DNA from: CBDFLA01 sp965248915 | Lineage (GTDB): Bacteria > Pseudomonadota > Alphaproteobacteria > M2410 | Reading direction: 5' to 3' | DNA length: 64,000 nucleotides | Assembly (NCBI GenBank): GCA_965248915.1 | Contig: OZ252216.1 | Coordinates: 2,728,001-2,792,000 of the forward strand | Notes under the pieces: model-generated | Database searches by the model: none | Told to the model about the DNA's origin: nothing | Seen by the model: the letters and a program-made list of their open reading frames with translations, nothing else | Program-made: the position numbers and the translations under genes | Shown: positions 1 to 8,465 of the stretch, piece after piece | How positions within the stretch are numbered: position 1 is the stretch's first letter | Layout: every line of letters begins with the position of its first letter

Positions 1-304
1 ACAACCGCATCGCATCTTCGAATTCAGGAATGTCGCCTGCTTGATCAAGAGTTTGGAGAATTGCTTCTGCATCATGCAAGCCCTCACCAACGAGAAGATT
101 GAGACCGTCAGCCGTCCTGTCCGTCAACATTGACAGCGCTTCTGCTAACAACGCGTCCTTGTTGCCATAATAGTAGATCAACATCCGGTCGCTAATATCA
201 GCGTGTTTGGCAAGGGTCCGAATGCCGGAATCCTGAAGCCCGTGTGATAGCAAGTAGTCAAGGACAGCCTCTATGATCAGCTCTTTCTTCGGCTGAGTGG
301 CCAT
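1..304 (-). CDS. TetR-family transcriptional regulator, C-terminus cut by window edge
   Basis: The reading frame starts with ATG at 304 and is open to base 1, so about 100 residues are visible. The first 50 residues form a TetR-type DNA-binding domain: an N-terminal helix rich in Lys and Glu, then a helix-turn-helix with GIRTLAKHADISD and the usual YYYGNKDALL that ends the third helix. The ligand-binding C-terminal part lies outside the window. The gene is divergent from the membrane protein gene at 409. Two copies of an inverted repeat sit between the two starts, so it probably controls itself and that neighbour (inference). Confidence 0.85.
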   Translation of the reverse strand, partial: MATQPKKELIIEAVLDYLLSHGLQDSGIRTLAKHADISDRMLIYYYGNKDALLAEALSMLTDRTADGLNLLVGEGLHDAEAILQTLDQAGDIPEFEDAMRL

Positions 305-324
305 GAACCCTCTCAATTACAAAA

Positions 325-367
325 ATGTAGCGATCGCTACATACAAATCATGTAGCACCTGCTACAT
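325..367. promoter_or_regulatory. Twin TetR-type operators
   Basis: Two copies of ATGTAGC-N4-GCTACAT lie at 325-342 and 350-367. The first is a perfect 18-bp palindrome with centre GATC; the second has identical 7-base arms and centre ACCT. The centres are 25 bp apart. They fill the gap between a divergent TetR gene and a membrane protein gene, which is the usual place for the operators of such a regulator. Confidence 0.85.
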
Positions 368-408
368 ATCATGCAATCCTAGGATCAACCGGGCAAGGAG
401 CAGTTGCG

Positions 409-855
409 ATGCCTGACAACAAGTCCCTGAATTTCTGGTGCAACGCATTGATTGGCGCCGCCATCTTCACCATCGCCTTGAGCCTATCATTCATCTTGCC
501 GCCCCTCTTCGGCATGTCCTACTTCAATTTCCTGTTTTTTGGACACGCCACCTTTCCGGCAGCGATCAGTGATGTCGGTCTCCACTATGTGTATTTCCTG
601 TACGGTCTCGTTGGCGCGATCACTATTGGGTGGATGATACCCATGCTCTATCTAGCAAACGGCCCCATCCGCGCCGGTGACAAAACAGCCTTCAAGGTTT
701 TTGGCCTGACGCTCGCAATCTGGTTTGTGGTCGACAGCCTTGTCTCAATTGCCAACGGATTTTGGCAAAATGCAGCGTCAAATGTGTCGCTTGCACTCCT
801 TTTTGTCATCCCATTGACGATGATCAGACGGCATTTGAACCACAAAGGCCGCTGA
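409..855 (+). CDS. Small four-helix membrane protein, function unknown
   Basis: A 148-residue protein that is mostly hydrophobic, with about four predicted membrane segments (residues about 13-35, 57-82, 93-115 and 121-138). A short basic tail, RRHLNHKGR, follows. The start is supported by AAGGAG at 395-400, eight bases before the ATG. I recognise no family. It is divergent from the TetR gene and lies behind the two operators, so its expression is probably TetR-controlled. A stress- or efflux-related role would be a guess. Confidence 0.7.
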   Translation: MPDNKSLNFWCNALIGAAIFTIALSLSFILPPLFGMSYFNFLFFGHATFPAAISDVGLHYVYFLYGLVGAITIGWMIPMLYLANGPIRAGDKTAFKVFGLTLAIWFVVDSLVSIANGFWQNAASNVSLALLFVIPLTMIRRHLNHKGR

Positions 856-894
856 GGTTACCGAATTCGATTGAATGATCCGCCATATTATGCA

Positions 895-912
895 AGTATT
901 TGTACAAATACT
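895..912. promoter_or_regulatory. Palindromic operator upstream of MarR gene
   Basis: AGTATTTGTACAAATACT is a perfect 18-bp palindrome. It ends two bases before a TATAAT box at 915-920, which is followed by the MarR gene starting at 932. A regulator bound here would block that -10 region, so autoregulation by the MarR protein is the simplest reading. Confidence 0.7.
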
Positions 913-931
913 GTTATAATATGGAGAAGAC

Positions 932-1432
932 ATGGCAGATTTCCTGGACGACTTTGGGCCAGCGGTCCTGGGGCCCCAATTGCTTCGCTTGCTCAATATC
1001 ATCATTGATGACTCAACCGCGGCTTTACAAGACCGGAATACGGACCTGCCCTCGCATCTCTCGTCAACCCTGCTCGTTCTCGGTCGCAAAGGCGCCTGCG
1101 GGAAGGTCGACATAGCGCGCGAGCTCGGTGTCACACACCAGCTAACGACCCACCGGATTGGACTTCTGAAGGAATTAGAACTCGTCGCGGAAAAACCCGA
1201 TCCAAAAGACCGTCGGCGAACAATCTTAACGCTCTCAAAAACCGGGCAGCGCCGGGTCAAAGTTTTGAACGGCATATGTGTGGATCTTGAGAATGCCTAT
1301 GCGGAGCTGTTTTCTGAACTTGGGGTTGACCTCTTCAACACCGTGATTCGAGCGCGCAAAGCACTGGAAACCAAATCTCTTCAGGTCCGCCTTGCAGAAC
1401 ATGCACAAGCTTCTTCGAGAAAGGCATCATAG
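932..1432 (+). CDS. MarR-family transcriptional regulator
   Basis: A 166-residue winged-helix protein. Residues about 44-100 show the MarR arrangement: LSSTLLVLGRKG, then a recognition helix in DIARELGVTHQLTTHRIGLL, then a wing with DPKDRRRTILTLSKTGQ, the DxRRR wing signature of the family. GGAG at 923-926 sits five bases before the ATG. The stop codon is immediately followed by the start of the CPBP protease gene at 1433, so the two are co-transcribed and probably translationally coupled. The palindrome at 895-912 is its likely operator. Confidence 0.85.
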   Translation: MADFLDDFGPAVLGPQLLRLLNIIIDDSTAALQDRNTDLPSHLSSTLLVLGRKGACGKVDIARELGVTHQLTTHRIGLLKELELVAEKPDPKDRRRTILTLSKTGQRRVKVLNGICVDLENAYAELFSELGVDLFNTVIRARKALETKSLQVRLAEHAQASSRKAS

Positions 1433-2152
1433 ATGATCAGCACAATTAGAAAGTCTGCTGCAACCGACATACTTCTTGTCATTATCGTTGGCATCACCGT
1501 CAAATTGCTCTTCAACAACATAGAGGCTGTTGGATGGCGCTATTCCAGTTTCCCCGCATTTGTGGTCGTCATCCTTATGACAACCTGGATGTTGAGAAGA
1601 AGGCAGTGGAAGTGGCAGGATGTTGGATTGGTTTTTCCGACGTCGCTAAGAGGTTGGTTTGTCACTCTAATCCAGGCGATTATAGCGATGGGCGTGGCGG
1701 TTACAGTGACAGTCATTGTTGGGAAATGGGTTGGCCAATACTTCGAGGTGCCGCCTTCTTCTGACGGGCGTTTCGCTGGAATACAGGGTCACTTGCCCAC
1801 GTATCTTTTTTGGATATTGGTCGCCCTTCCGATTGCCGTTGTATCGGAGGAGTTGATTTTTCGAGGGTTCCTTATCAACCGATTTGAATCGCTCCTCAGT
1901 GGTCAAGCGCCGATTGCCAAGACGTCCGCCATTTCATTTGTTGCGATCGTTTTTCCAGCGCTACTTTTTGGTTTCGCGCACTACTACTATCGCGGATTGA
2001 ATGGAGCCCTAAAGATCTCAGCCTTTGCCATCGTGTATGGGATTTTCTATCTCGCCTATGACCGCAAGCTCCTCCCACTGATCATCGGACATGCCGCGTG
2101 GAACACTATTGGCTTGACGGCGAGGTACCTGGAAGTCCCTGACGAAGCGTGA
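1433..2152 (+). CDS. CPBP-family intramembrane glutamic endopeptidase
   Basis: A 239-residue membrane protein with the three signature motifs of the CPBP (Rce1-like, PF02517) protease family. These are E139-E140-x3-R144 in SEELIFRG, FxxxH with H183 in FGFAH, and HxxxN with H220 and N224 in GHAAWN. About seven hydrophobic segments surround them. The catalytic site would lie within the cytoplasmic membrane. It directly abuts the MarR gene. In other bacteria CPBP proteins serve in peptide maturation, bacteriocin immunity or stress signalling; which applies here cannot be read from the sequence. Confidence 0.88.
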   Translation: MISTIRKSAATDILLVIIVGITVKLLFNNIEAVGWRYSSFPAFVVVILMTTWMLRRRQWKWQDVGLVFPTSLRGWFVTLIQAIIAMGVAVTVTVIVGKWVGQYFEVPPSSDGRFAGIQGHLPTYLFWILVALPIAVVSEELIFRGFLINRFESLLSGQAPIAKTSAISFVAIVFPALLFGFAHYYYRGLNGALKISAFAIVYGIFYLAYDRKLLPLIIGHAAWNTIGLTARYLEVPDEA

Positions 2153-2171
2153 GTCCAGCAATTGGGCATTG

Positions 2172-2520
2172 GAATCCAAACCTCACCGCGCTTGAGCGCG
2201 CCCACAAACAATAGTGACGGCGCGAACTTAGCACCTCCACCAATTACCGAATTTCGTCCATGAAGTTGGGGCTAGAGGTTTTCGAAATCACCTATGAGCC
2301 GGTCTCTGCACCGATTCCATGATATGCTGGAAAGAGCGGGAAACCTTTCAAACCTTCGACAGAAGTTATTAACCCAATGCGGGTGCAACCGATATTGTTG
2401 TTGGGTTTCGCGAAATCTCCCTACAAACACGAACTGGGAATTCTCAGTCCGATATCAGGAAATCTCAGATGACCAATCAGGGAGCATCAAATTTCCTTCT
2501 TCCGGACCGGCGTTATAAAT
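2172..2520. repeat. Decayed copy of the tRNA-Ser-tail repeat plus adjoining GGGAA-rich element
   Basis: No gene is supported here. Around 2172-2215 is a worn copy of the unit seen at 3907, 6939 and 33713: a Cys-Arg-coding-like ACCGCGC stem with loop, next to a degraded TTCGAAY box. From about 2290 the sequence matches the stretch at 7076-7107 at roughly 24 of 30 positions (GAGCC-GTCTCT-CCGATTCC) and continues with GGGAA and GGAAAT patches. The pair unit-plus-element therefore occurs at two places in this window. Confidence 0.5.
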
Positions 2521-2530
2521 GCGGCTCGGC

Positions 2531-3364
2531 CTAAGGGCTAAGAAATTTTCCATCCAAATCAGTAGACGGATCTTTGGACAGATCGATAATATGGTGGGGG
2601 GATATGTTACCCCGGTACCAGGTTGATGTACCGCCATCGTAGATGCGCTCAATACCCCATTTGTTCCATTTCTTGGCTTTGTGTTTATGGCCAAACAACA
2701 TGCAGTCAATCATACTCTTCTCGCCGCGTTTGGCCTTGATAACATCTCTCAATTCATCCCAATCATTCAGCATATGGGCTGGGCCACCAGTAATGTAGGG
2801 AAAGGCCCGGTGATGCATATAGAGGACTCTCTTTTTCGCCCTTATGACATTCTTATCAAAGGTAAGCATCCTTTTCAGGTCTCGCAATTGGCATTTTCCG
2901 AGTTTTCCATCCGAGAGGATGGAATTGCCCTTCACCGCAGCCTCCATAGTATCCAGCCCTATGAAGGCAACGCCCTCAATCATGTCCAACTTGGGATAGA
3001 AAATATCGCGTCGGCCAAAGAATTTCAGTTTAAACACATCGACCCATTTTTCGAGCTGGCGTGCTCCGGCACCATAGTCATGATTACCAGGCACGACTAA
3101 GACCTTGAACCCATGTTTTTCAAACTTCCTGATTTGGTCTCTTACCTTATTGAATTCCTTCCCCACACCATTCTTGTCCAAACTATCAACCAAATCTCCG
3201 GTAATGATGATAACAAACTTATTCTCAATCTTCCCGGTTTTTGCATTCTTTTTGCCTGGATACTGCGCGCAAATATTGTTGACAATTTTTCGGAAGCTGG
3301 CATCGACATTGTGTTTTCCCTCTTTGCCAAAATGCAAATCCGTTAGGTGGATAATTTTTTTCAT
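2531..3364 (-). CDS. Calcineurin-like metallophosphoesterase
   Basis: A 277-residue cytosolic protein with all the metal-binding motifs of the superfamily in order: DLHFG (D9, H11), GDLVDS, GNHDYG, MHHRAF and GHKHKA. These bind two metal ions and hydrolyse phosphoesters. The substrate cannot be named, since the same fold serves cyclic nucleotide, nucleic acid and nucleotide phosphatases. It stands alone, flanked by repeat remnants on the left and a long gene-free stretch on the right, which suggests acquired DNA. It is rich in Lys and Asn compared with the core genes on the right side of the window. Confidence 0.85.
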   Translation of the reverse strand: MKKIIHLTDLHFGKEGKHNVDASFRKIVNNICAQYPGKKNAKTGKIENKFVIIITGDLVDSLDKNGVGKEFNKVRDQIRKFEKHGFKVLVVPGNHDYGAGARQLEKWVDVFKLKFFGRRDIFYPKLDMIEGVAFIGLDTMEAAVKGNSILSDGKLGKCQLRDLKRMLTFDKNVIRAKKRVLYMHHRAFPYITGGPAHMLNDWDELRDVIKAKRGEKSMIDCMLFGHKHKAKKWNKWGIERIYDGGTSTWYRGNISPHHIIDLSKDPSTDLDGKFLSP

Positions 3365-3906
3365 GACGTTCTCCAGTAAGTTGGATTGTGGAAGAATTGG
3401 TGCAGCTTTGAGATTTTGAAGTTCTATTCCCTTGGCTCCAAGTGCTGTCCTTCCGACCTATGGGTCGACATATTCATACGAGCTACGCTCCAAATTGGAA
3501 ATATCTTTGATATTCCAATTATCAAATTCGGATTCCCTGGGGTCCAGCTTGGCTTCGAGGCCGCAGATTGTGAGGTCCAGATTCCAAGTCTCGAGTGAAG
3601 ACCTAACAATCTCCCCAATACTGAGCAAATTTGGAGTGCTTATTGGGCACGGCGATCCAATATCTTTCTTGTGTCGCGCCAGGTTACACGCTTAGTTCTA
3701 GGCCGCTTTACCTGCATCTCCAACATCAAAAGGTCCAAATAATTCAGTATACCAACTACGGTTGCCGCACCGGTAATGGGTTCTAACAGAAAGTATTGCG
3801 CACCACCCCCTCTTAATAGAGCCGGTGGCCCAATGTACGAGCGGCAAGGCACAAGGCGTACCAAGTTCCTGTTCGAACACAAAACACGTCGAAAAGACAG
3901 GCCGGC
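3365..3906. other. Gene-free stretch
   Basis: About 540 bases with only short overlapping reading frames on both strands, none with a recognisable motif or ribosome binding site. I see no RNA gene or strong hairpin here. It ends at the tRNA-tail repeat at 3907 and is probably decayed island DNA. Confidence 0.5.
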
Positions 3907-4023
3907 TGGCGGAGAGAGAGAGGGTAACGAACCCCACCGCGCCCTGGCGCGGCCGCTTCAGTCGTCGAGGGTTTGAACGAAGAATTCGTGGCACGCTTTC
4001 AGTTTCAACCGGCAAAGAAAGAA
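3907..4023 (-). repeat. Diverged 117-bp tRNA-Ser-tail repeat unit
   Basis: Read on the minus strand, the unit ends in a tRNA-like 3' half: a hairpin ACCGCGC-N4-GCGCGGY, a T-arm-like GGGTTCGNA, and a TCTCTCCGCCA end. It has the same length class (117 against 116 bp) and layout as the three exact units at 33713-34060, and like them it lies directly beside a tRNA-Ser sequence. The hairpin loop differs (CCTG here) while the stem is kept, which suggests the structure matters or mattered. Confidence 0.7.
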
Positions 4024-4113
<90 letters not shown>

Positions 4114-4156
4114 CCAAAACACTCAGAGTTCTTAACGGACAAAATCTGTGCGAATG

Positions 4157-5248
4157 TTACCTCTCTATTTCATTGAAGAGTTGGTAGAGTAGCTCCCGTT
4201 GAGACTGCACTCCACATTTCGAAAGTATGTTTTGGATGTGCCAACGGGTGGTTTGATAACTGCGACCAGTGATATCAGCAACCGATCGCACAGAAATGCC
4301 GCGCGCAATTTGCGAAAAAACCTCAATCTCGGCAGGTGTCAGCCCAACCTTTACTCCCATCTCAATGACTGCCCTGTTGGGATTCGTGCGATGAACAAAC
4401 CAAACGAATGACTCAGCGGTCGAGCAACGATCATCCACAAGGGGCATAATTTGCAAGCCAAATTGAGGTGTCCCCTCCTTTGATATGTTAAGGCTGATCT
4501 GTGACTTTGGAGGGCTCGAAGGCTCGATTGATTGATTGGACAAATCATCCATAGCCCTGGTGATTTTTTGCCCAAGAGCCGCATCGTTGTATCGCAGTCG
4601 AGCCCCCTCCCTTTCGCCAATCTCAAACAGCCCCGTTGATTGACACCAATCCCTGAAATGAATATTGCTGGACAATATCGTAGAATCGCAAATGGTTGCC
4701 ACCGGTATTGCAAACTTAGAGGTCAGGTCTGCGGTATCAATCGGATCAAACAATTTTTTGGCCTGAACAAAGCGACGTAGATAGCGTGCGGCAAGGCCAA
4801 TTCGATAACTGTCTTGATTATCAAAATCCTCGCCTCCGTCCGATCGGCCAATTCCAAAAACTAGAAGCTCGAATGAAGACAGTAGGAGTGGTGCAAACAG
4901 CATGTAGAACCAACCATAGTGGCGACCCCAATTCTGATAGTGTGGATTCGAGTAGAACAACTGGCTGTCAATAATGTCGCTTAACCTAAAGGGCGCAAAA
5001 CCAGGTAGGTCATCTTCATCGACAATTTGATGACGGTATATTTCATTATCAAAATAGTCCTGCATGACGCCTGCCGGATATTCCATGAGAATTTTGTATT
5101 TTCTTGGAATTTCAGGGGGCAGTTTGACGGTGTAGTAGGACACGCACTCGCAACGCATCAGCCCACGAATATCCAGCTCCAGACCGGCCCAGTCATCAAC
5201 AGGCACACGCGCATCAATGGCATCGAAGAGCTCTTGCAATACTTCCAT
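4157..5248 (-). CDS. LuxR-type HTH transcriptional regulator
   Basis: A 363-residue protein. The last 65 residues form a LuxR/GerE helix-turn-helix: LTPAEIEVFSQIARGISVRSVADITGRSYQTTRWHIQNILSKCGVQSQREL contains the usual LTxxExEV entry, the recognition helix and the HxxNIxxKxGV end. The N-terminal 290 residues contain no receiver Asp pattern; they may be a GAF- or PAS-like sensor, but I cannot assign it. No obvious autoinducer-binding residues are visible. The gene stands next to the tRNA-Ser pseudogene and is divergent from the secreted protein at 5479, a possible target. Confidence 0.75.
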   Translation of the reverse strand: MEVLQELFDAIDARVPVDDWAGLELDIRGLMRCECVSYYTVKLPPEIPRKYKILMEYPAGVMQDYFDNEIYRHQIVDEDDLPGFAPFRLSDIIDSQLFYSNPHYQNWGRHYGWFYMLFAPLLLSSFELLVFGIGRSDGGEDFDNQDSYRIGLAARYLRRFVQAKKLFDPIDTADLTSKFAIPVATICDSTILSSNIHFRDWCQSTGLFEIGEREGARLRYNDAALGQKITRAMDDLSNQSIEPSSPPKSQISLNISKEGTPQFGLQIMPLVDDRCSTAESFVWFVHRTNPNRAVIEMGVKVGLTPAEIEVFSQIARGISVRSVADITGRSYQTTRWHIQNILSKCGVQSQRELLYQLFNEIER

Positions 5249-5478
5249 GCTGCGAAGGATATCAAAAATACAATTTCTTGTTAGGTTTTTTCAATCTACG
5301 CACCTCAAACCCCACAATTCTGCTTGGTTTTCTCAGTTCCCCCCTCGCAAATGCGAAACAATCGCCCGCCCACGACCCCCGCAATTGAATGGGGACCACC
5401 GCTCCAAATGTCCTTAGCATTTCAATACTGATGGGCCCCAAGCTGTTCGCACGGGGAATGCAACTCGGGAGGGATGAG

Positions 5479-6786
5479 ATGTATGGGATCAAGATAGTTT
5501 GGACAATGGTTGCGATCATTGGCAGCGCCACTGCGATGATAACTCCAACCAACGCTCAAACCTCTCAGAGTTGGCGCAGCTTCAGGACAATGACATGCCC
5601 GATAGGTGAGACATTGGGGCAAACAGCTATGCTGGGAAACTCAGATTCACTTGGGATGGCCAACGATGGAAAGTCCGGGCCAATGGTCCCTACTACACCG
5701 TCGGCCGAGTTTCTTAGAGCGATGGGGGGCAATGTATTTCATCCGGGCAACCAATGGGCTGATGACTACAACAATTACTTTGACCCAACTACCGCTGGTT
5801 ACGATTTCGTTCCTGGCGGACCCTTGAACGAAGGCCTACACGGCCAGCGCATCAGACGCGTCTTCGCCGACAGTATTGCAGTATCAATTCCGGCAGGTCA
5901 TCAGATCAATCGCATTCGCGTTACGATGGATATTCGTGCTCTGATGGGAAATGCATCATTGCCAGATGGTGACCGCATTTTGATCGCCGCCGGCAGCAGT
6001 CAAGCTGATTTTACCGCGCATGTGTTTAGTGTTCCTCATGTAGGGTATGATGAGACCCTTATCGCCACTGGAGGCAATCCTCTTGGTCGCCATCCCAAAA
6101 CCATCGAATTGAGTTATGAAGCCGCGGGAGGTACTTACCTTCCCCAAGATCATAAGCTCCCACCTCCATTAGATCAGCACAATTACGCGAAGGGTCTGCG
6201 TCTTCTTTGGACGAATTCCGCCGCAGGCAAGGAATCCTTCGACTTGCTCAATCGCATAAACACTGCGGCCAACCCTAAGATCCATGTCGCCATCAAACAA
6301 ATGCATGCTGTTGACTACGTAAATGTCGAATGGTGTTCAAAGCCTTCTAAGCCAGATTTAGGCATGACTTGGAACCGCCGCAACACCGATCATTCTACAT
6401 CCGGGCTGATTACTGTCGGATGCGCTGGGGGCACATTCGATTGCAATCCCTACCAAGGCGACACGACCTGCACGACGGAATTGCCGTTACTTTGTTTCAA
6501 CAATATGGAAGCACCACGACCGCAGTCGTTTATCGAACCAAACCGGAACAATCGCTGGTCTGGAGGTCTAGTCCACACGACTGCCCCCGTTGCAGCAAGT
6601 CAATTTTCTACCGTTCGTGACGCAAACGCAGCGTGCGAAGCGGAGTTCGGCCCGGGCTGGCGTGTCGCAGAGTTCCATGATGGATGGGGTTGGAACTTCA
6701 CCGCATACGGAAATGTCGGCGATATCACATCCAGATTTTGGTTGGACATTAACGATCAAGTAGGTGGCACTTGTTGGGCTCGATAA
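5479..6786 (+). CDS. Secreted protein of unknown function
   Basis: The ATG at 5479 follows GGGAGG at 5467-5472, and upstream codons in the same frame lack a ribosome site. The 435-residue product begins with a Sec signal peptide, a hydrophobic stretch ending in PTNA-QT, where cleavage is expected. The mature part has no domain I can name. The C-terminal 60 residues are distinctive: Cys-x-AEFGPGWRVAEFHDG, then an aromatic stretch, and RFWLDINDQ with a final Cys-Trp. Ten or so cysteines suggest an exported, disulfide-bonded protein. It is divergent from the LuxR gene. Confidence 0.65.
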   Translation: MYGIKIVWTMVAIIGSATAMITPTNAQTSQSWRSFRTMTCPIGETLGQTAMLGNSDSLGMANDGKSGPMVPTTPSAEFLRAMGGNVFHPGNQWADDYNNYFDPTTAGYDFVPGGPLNEGLHGQRIRRVFADSIAVSIPAGHQINRIRVTMDIRALMGNASLPDGDRILIAAGSSQADFTAHVFSVPHVGYDETLIATGGNPLGRHPKTIELSYEAAGGTYLPQDHKLPPPLDQHNYAKGLRLLWTNSAAGKESFDLLNRINTAANPKIHVAIKQMHAVDYVNVEWCSKPSKPDLGMTWNRRNTDHSTSGLITVGCAGGTFDCNPYQGDTTCTTELPLLCFNNMEAPRPQSFIEPNRNNRWSGGLVHTTAPVAASQFSTVRDANAACEAEFGPGWRVAEFHDGWGWNFTAYGNVGDITSRFWLDINDQVGGTCWAR

Positions 6787-6938
6787 TCCGTAGAGCATAG
6801 ATGAAAACATCCTGGACTTTGCGGTTGTACCGTCCAAGAACCATGTGTCGTTTGTCATGCGTTAGCTCTGCGAATCATCGATCCCAGAAAAGCGAACTAT
6901 TGAGGCTTTTCAGCCGTCTACAGTCAGGCATGATTTGA

Positions 6939-7055
6939 TGGCAGAGAGAGAGGGTACTGAACCCCCACCGCGCTCGGGCGCGGTCACTCTTGATGTCGAG
7001 GGTTCGAACGATGAGATCTCGGCAACCGCCCAGCGATATTCAACACCAAATGAAA
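6939..7055 (-). repeat. Diverged tRNA-Ser-tail repeat unit without its tRNA
   Basis: A third locus of the same unit. Stem ACCGCGC/GCGCGGT encloses loop TCGG, followed by a GAGGGTTCGAACGATGAG block also found at 33770-33786 in slightly different form. The CCGCCA-type end recurs 117 bases on, at 7056. Here the tRNA body is absent and the unit runs into the GGGAA-rich element at 7056. Confidence 0.65.
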
Positions 7056-7275
7056 TGGCGGTGTGGGCAGTCATCTGCGAGCCTGTCTCTTGCCCGATTC
7101 CCTGTTGAACAGGGTAAATACAGGGAACTTCTTCACATTAGGACAGTCCCTTGGAAATCACCGCCAATTGCCGCAGGAAAATCCACAATTTGCAGGCAAA
7201 TTCCCTAAGAATCGAAACAGGGAATTTTTCGATGGATCAGGAAAAAATTTCACCGAAACAGAGAGTGTGATGTAA
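7056..7275. repeat. GGGAA-rich repeat element
   Basis: A non-coding stretch with several CAGGGAA and ACAGGGAA patches and short inverted repeats such as CCCTGTTGAACAGGG at 7101-7115. Short frames through it translate to a low-complexity NREF-like peptide, a pattern I recall from intergenic repeats near tRNA genes in other alphaproteobacteria. A decayed relative follows the unit at 2172. I read it as the relic of a mobile or recombination-derived element. Confidence 0.5.
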
Positions 7276-7369
7276 GCGTCCAGAGAACGCACACTTTTGG
7301 GAAGTGGCAGAGGTATAGTCAGGTAGTCTCCAACTGCATTGTCTCGCTCAAATGGTTGGCCTCCGAGCG

Positions 7370-8320
7370 TCAAAAACCACATCTTTGCAACGCATTGAAG
7401 AAGGGAGCAGCAACAGACTTGGCTCCCCGATAAGTCAGATCGCTGGTCAACGGATGAACGGCAATGAGCCTGGCACCATCTTCAATTGCGCGCGACATCG
7501 CATCTTCAATCTCTTTGACGTCCTTCGTAGCACTCGAACCGAACACTCGTCCCATGTGAATTCTCCGTCTCGAGGCTTCTCGAAAAAGGTCACTGATCGC
7601 ATCTTCAACTCCCGGCAATTCCCCTTCTCTCATGATCATATCGAAAGGACCAACGAAGCCGCATGCCATATTCTGTTCCTGGCTCTCCATGAGATCCAAT
7701 ATCTTGTCGCGCAGATCAATGTCCAATATGTACTCTGCAGTCTCGAATTGCAGCCAGCCTTGAATTTGAGATTCGGCCTCGCGTAGTTGCCGCGGCGCGA
7801 ACAGCAATGAGCCGTCCCCTTCTCGGACCGGATACCCTCCCCGGTCGAACGGAGTTGCCTTCCCCGGTACGGGGAACTTGATCGCGCGAAAATATCTATC
7901 CGCATCCTCGTAGGTGGTTCCATAAGGCCGCATGGTGGCTCTTGCGCCCAATTGAAAGGCATCGCCATGTTCACTCACCGCTTCTCGCGGTAGTCTCTGG
8001 ACCGGAACCATCCCGAGCCTAGCGATTGTGGCATTTTGTTCACGGCCATAAACACCCTCCCATTGAGAATGTTCGCCGTCATTGACAATCCAGGAAAACC
8101 CCGCCTGTGCCCAGACGAGTGCTTCGCTTTCGCGAAACTTATGCCAAGGAATATCATTGAAAATCCCCAGGAGTGGTGGCGTCTCGTTATATGACTCCGC
8201 CTGGTCCAGAATCTCTTTTAGCGGATTGCGATTGGGGTTTGACACGTAAGCGGCCGCTCTATTGGCAAACGTTTGTGTCGTCAGAGGGCAGGGGCCGCCT
8301 ATGGCATCGCTATGATTCAC
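7370..8320 (-). CDS. HpcH/HpaI-family aldolase (2-keto-3-deoxy-sugar acid aldolase)
   Basis: A 316-residue TIM-barrel protein of the class II pyruvate-aldolase family. The signature WIVNDGEHSQW matches the D-x-EH active-site region of RhmA, HpcH and GarL, and GFVGPFDM near residue 220 matches the phosphate- or substrate-binding turn. The protein is about 50 residues longer than the usual 260, with an N-terminal extension. In the context of the deoxyhexose genes it would split a 2-keto-3-deoxy-6-deoxyaldonate into pyruvate and lactaldehyde (inference). It is divergent from the SDR gene at 8466, and a shared 17-bp operator motif lies between them. Confidence 0.8.
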   Translation of the reverse strand: MNHSDAIGGPCPLTTQTFANRAAAYVSNPNRNPLKEILDQAESYNETPPLLGIFNDIPWHKFRESEALVWAQAGFSWIVNDGEHSQWEGVYGREQNATIARLGMVPVQRLPREAVSEHGDAFQLGARATMRPYGTTYEDADRYFRAIKFPVPGKATPFDRGGYPVREGDGSLLFAPRQLREAESQIQGWLQFETAEYILDIDLRDKILDLMESQEQNMACGFVGPFDMIMREGELPGVEDAISDLFREASRRRIHMGRVFGSSATKDVKEIEDAMSRAIEDGARLIAVHPLTSDLTYRGAKSVAAPFFNALQRCGF

Positions 8321-8408
8321 ATTCCCCGGCTTTGTAGATTCAGGATGCCAAGAACAGGCAATTTATCCCCGGCAACATCCCAATTGAGCATTTAGATTGT
8401 ATATATAG

Positions 8409-8425
8409 TATTAATGGGATTATTA
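8409..8425. promoter_or_regulatory. Operator motif shared with 15538-15554
   Basis: TATTAATGGGATTATTA is found here, between the divergent aldolase and SDR genes. It occurs again with all 17 bases identical at 15538-15554, between the Ldh_2 operon and the GntR gene. Its core TAAT-GGG-ATTA is an inverted repeat. This is the expected position and type for a FadR-group GntR regulator binding site. Confidence 0.75.
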
Positions 8426-8465
8426 TAATTTGTCAATGGGTATTCGAATTTCAATGGGCCGAAAA

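Noticed and set aside
778..1275. Long minus-strand frame across the MarR gene
   Set aside because: It lies antisense to the well-supported MarR gene, has no ribosome site, and the translation is Ser/Arg-rich shadow sequence.
2681..3100. Plus-strand frame within the metallophosphoesterase locus
   Set aside because: It is antisense to a gene with all metallophosphoesterase motifs, and its product has no domain.
4157..5248. LuxR gene as a quorum-sensing receptor
   Set aside because: No acyl-homoserine-lactone-binding residues could be recognised in the N-terminal part, and no luxI-like gene is near.
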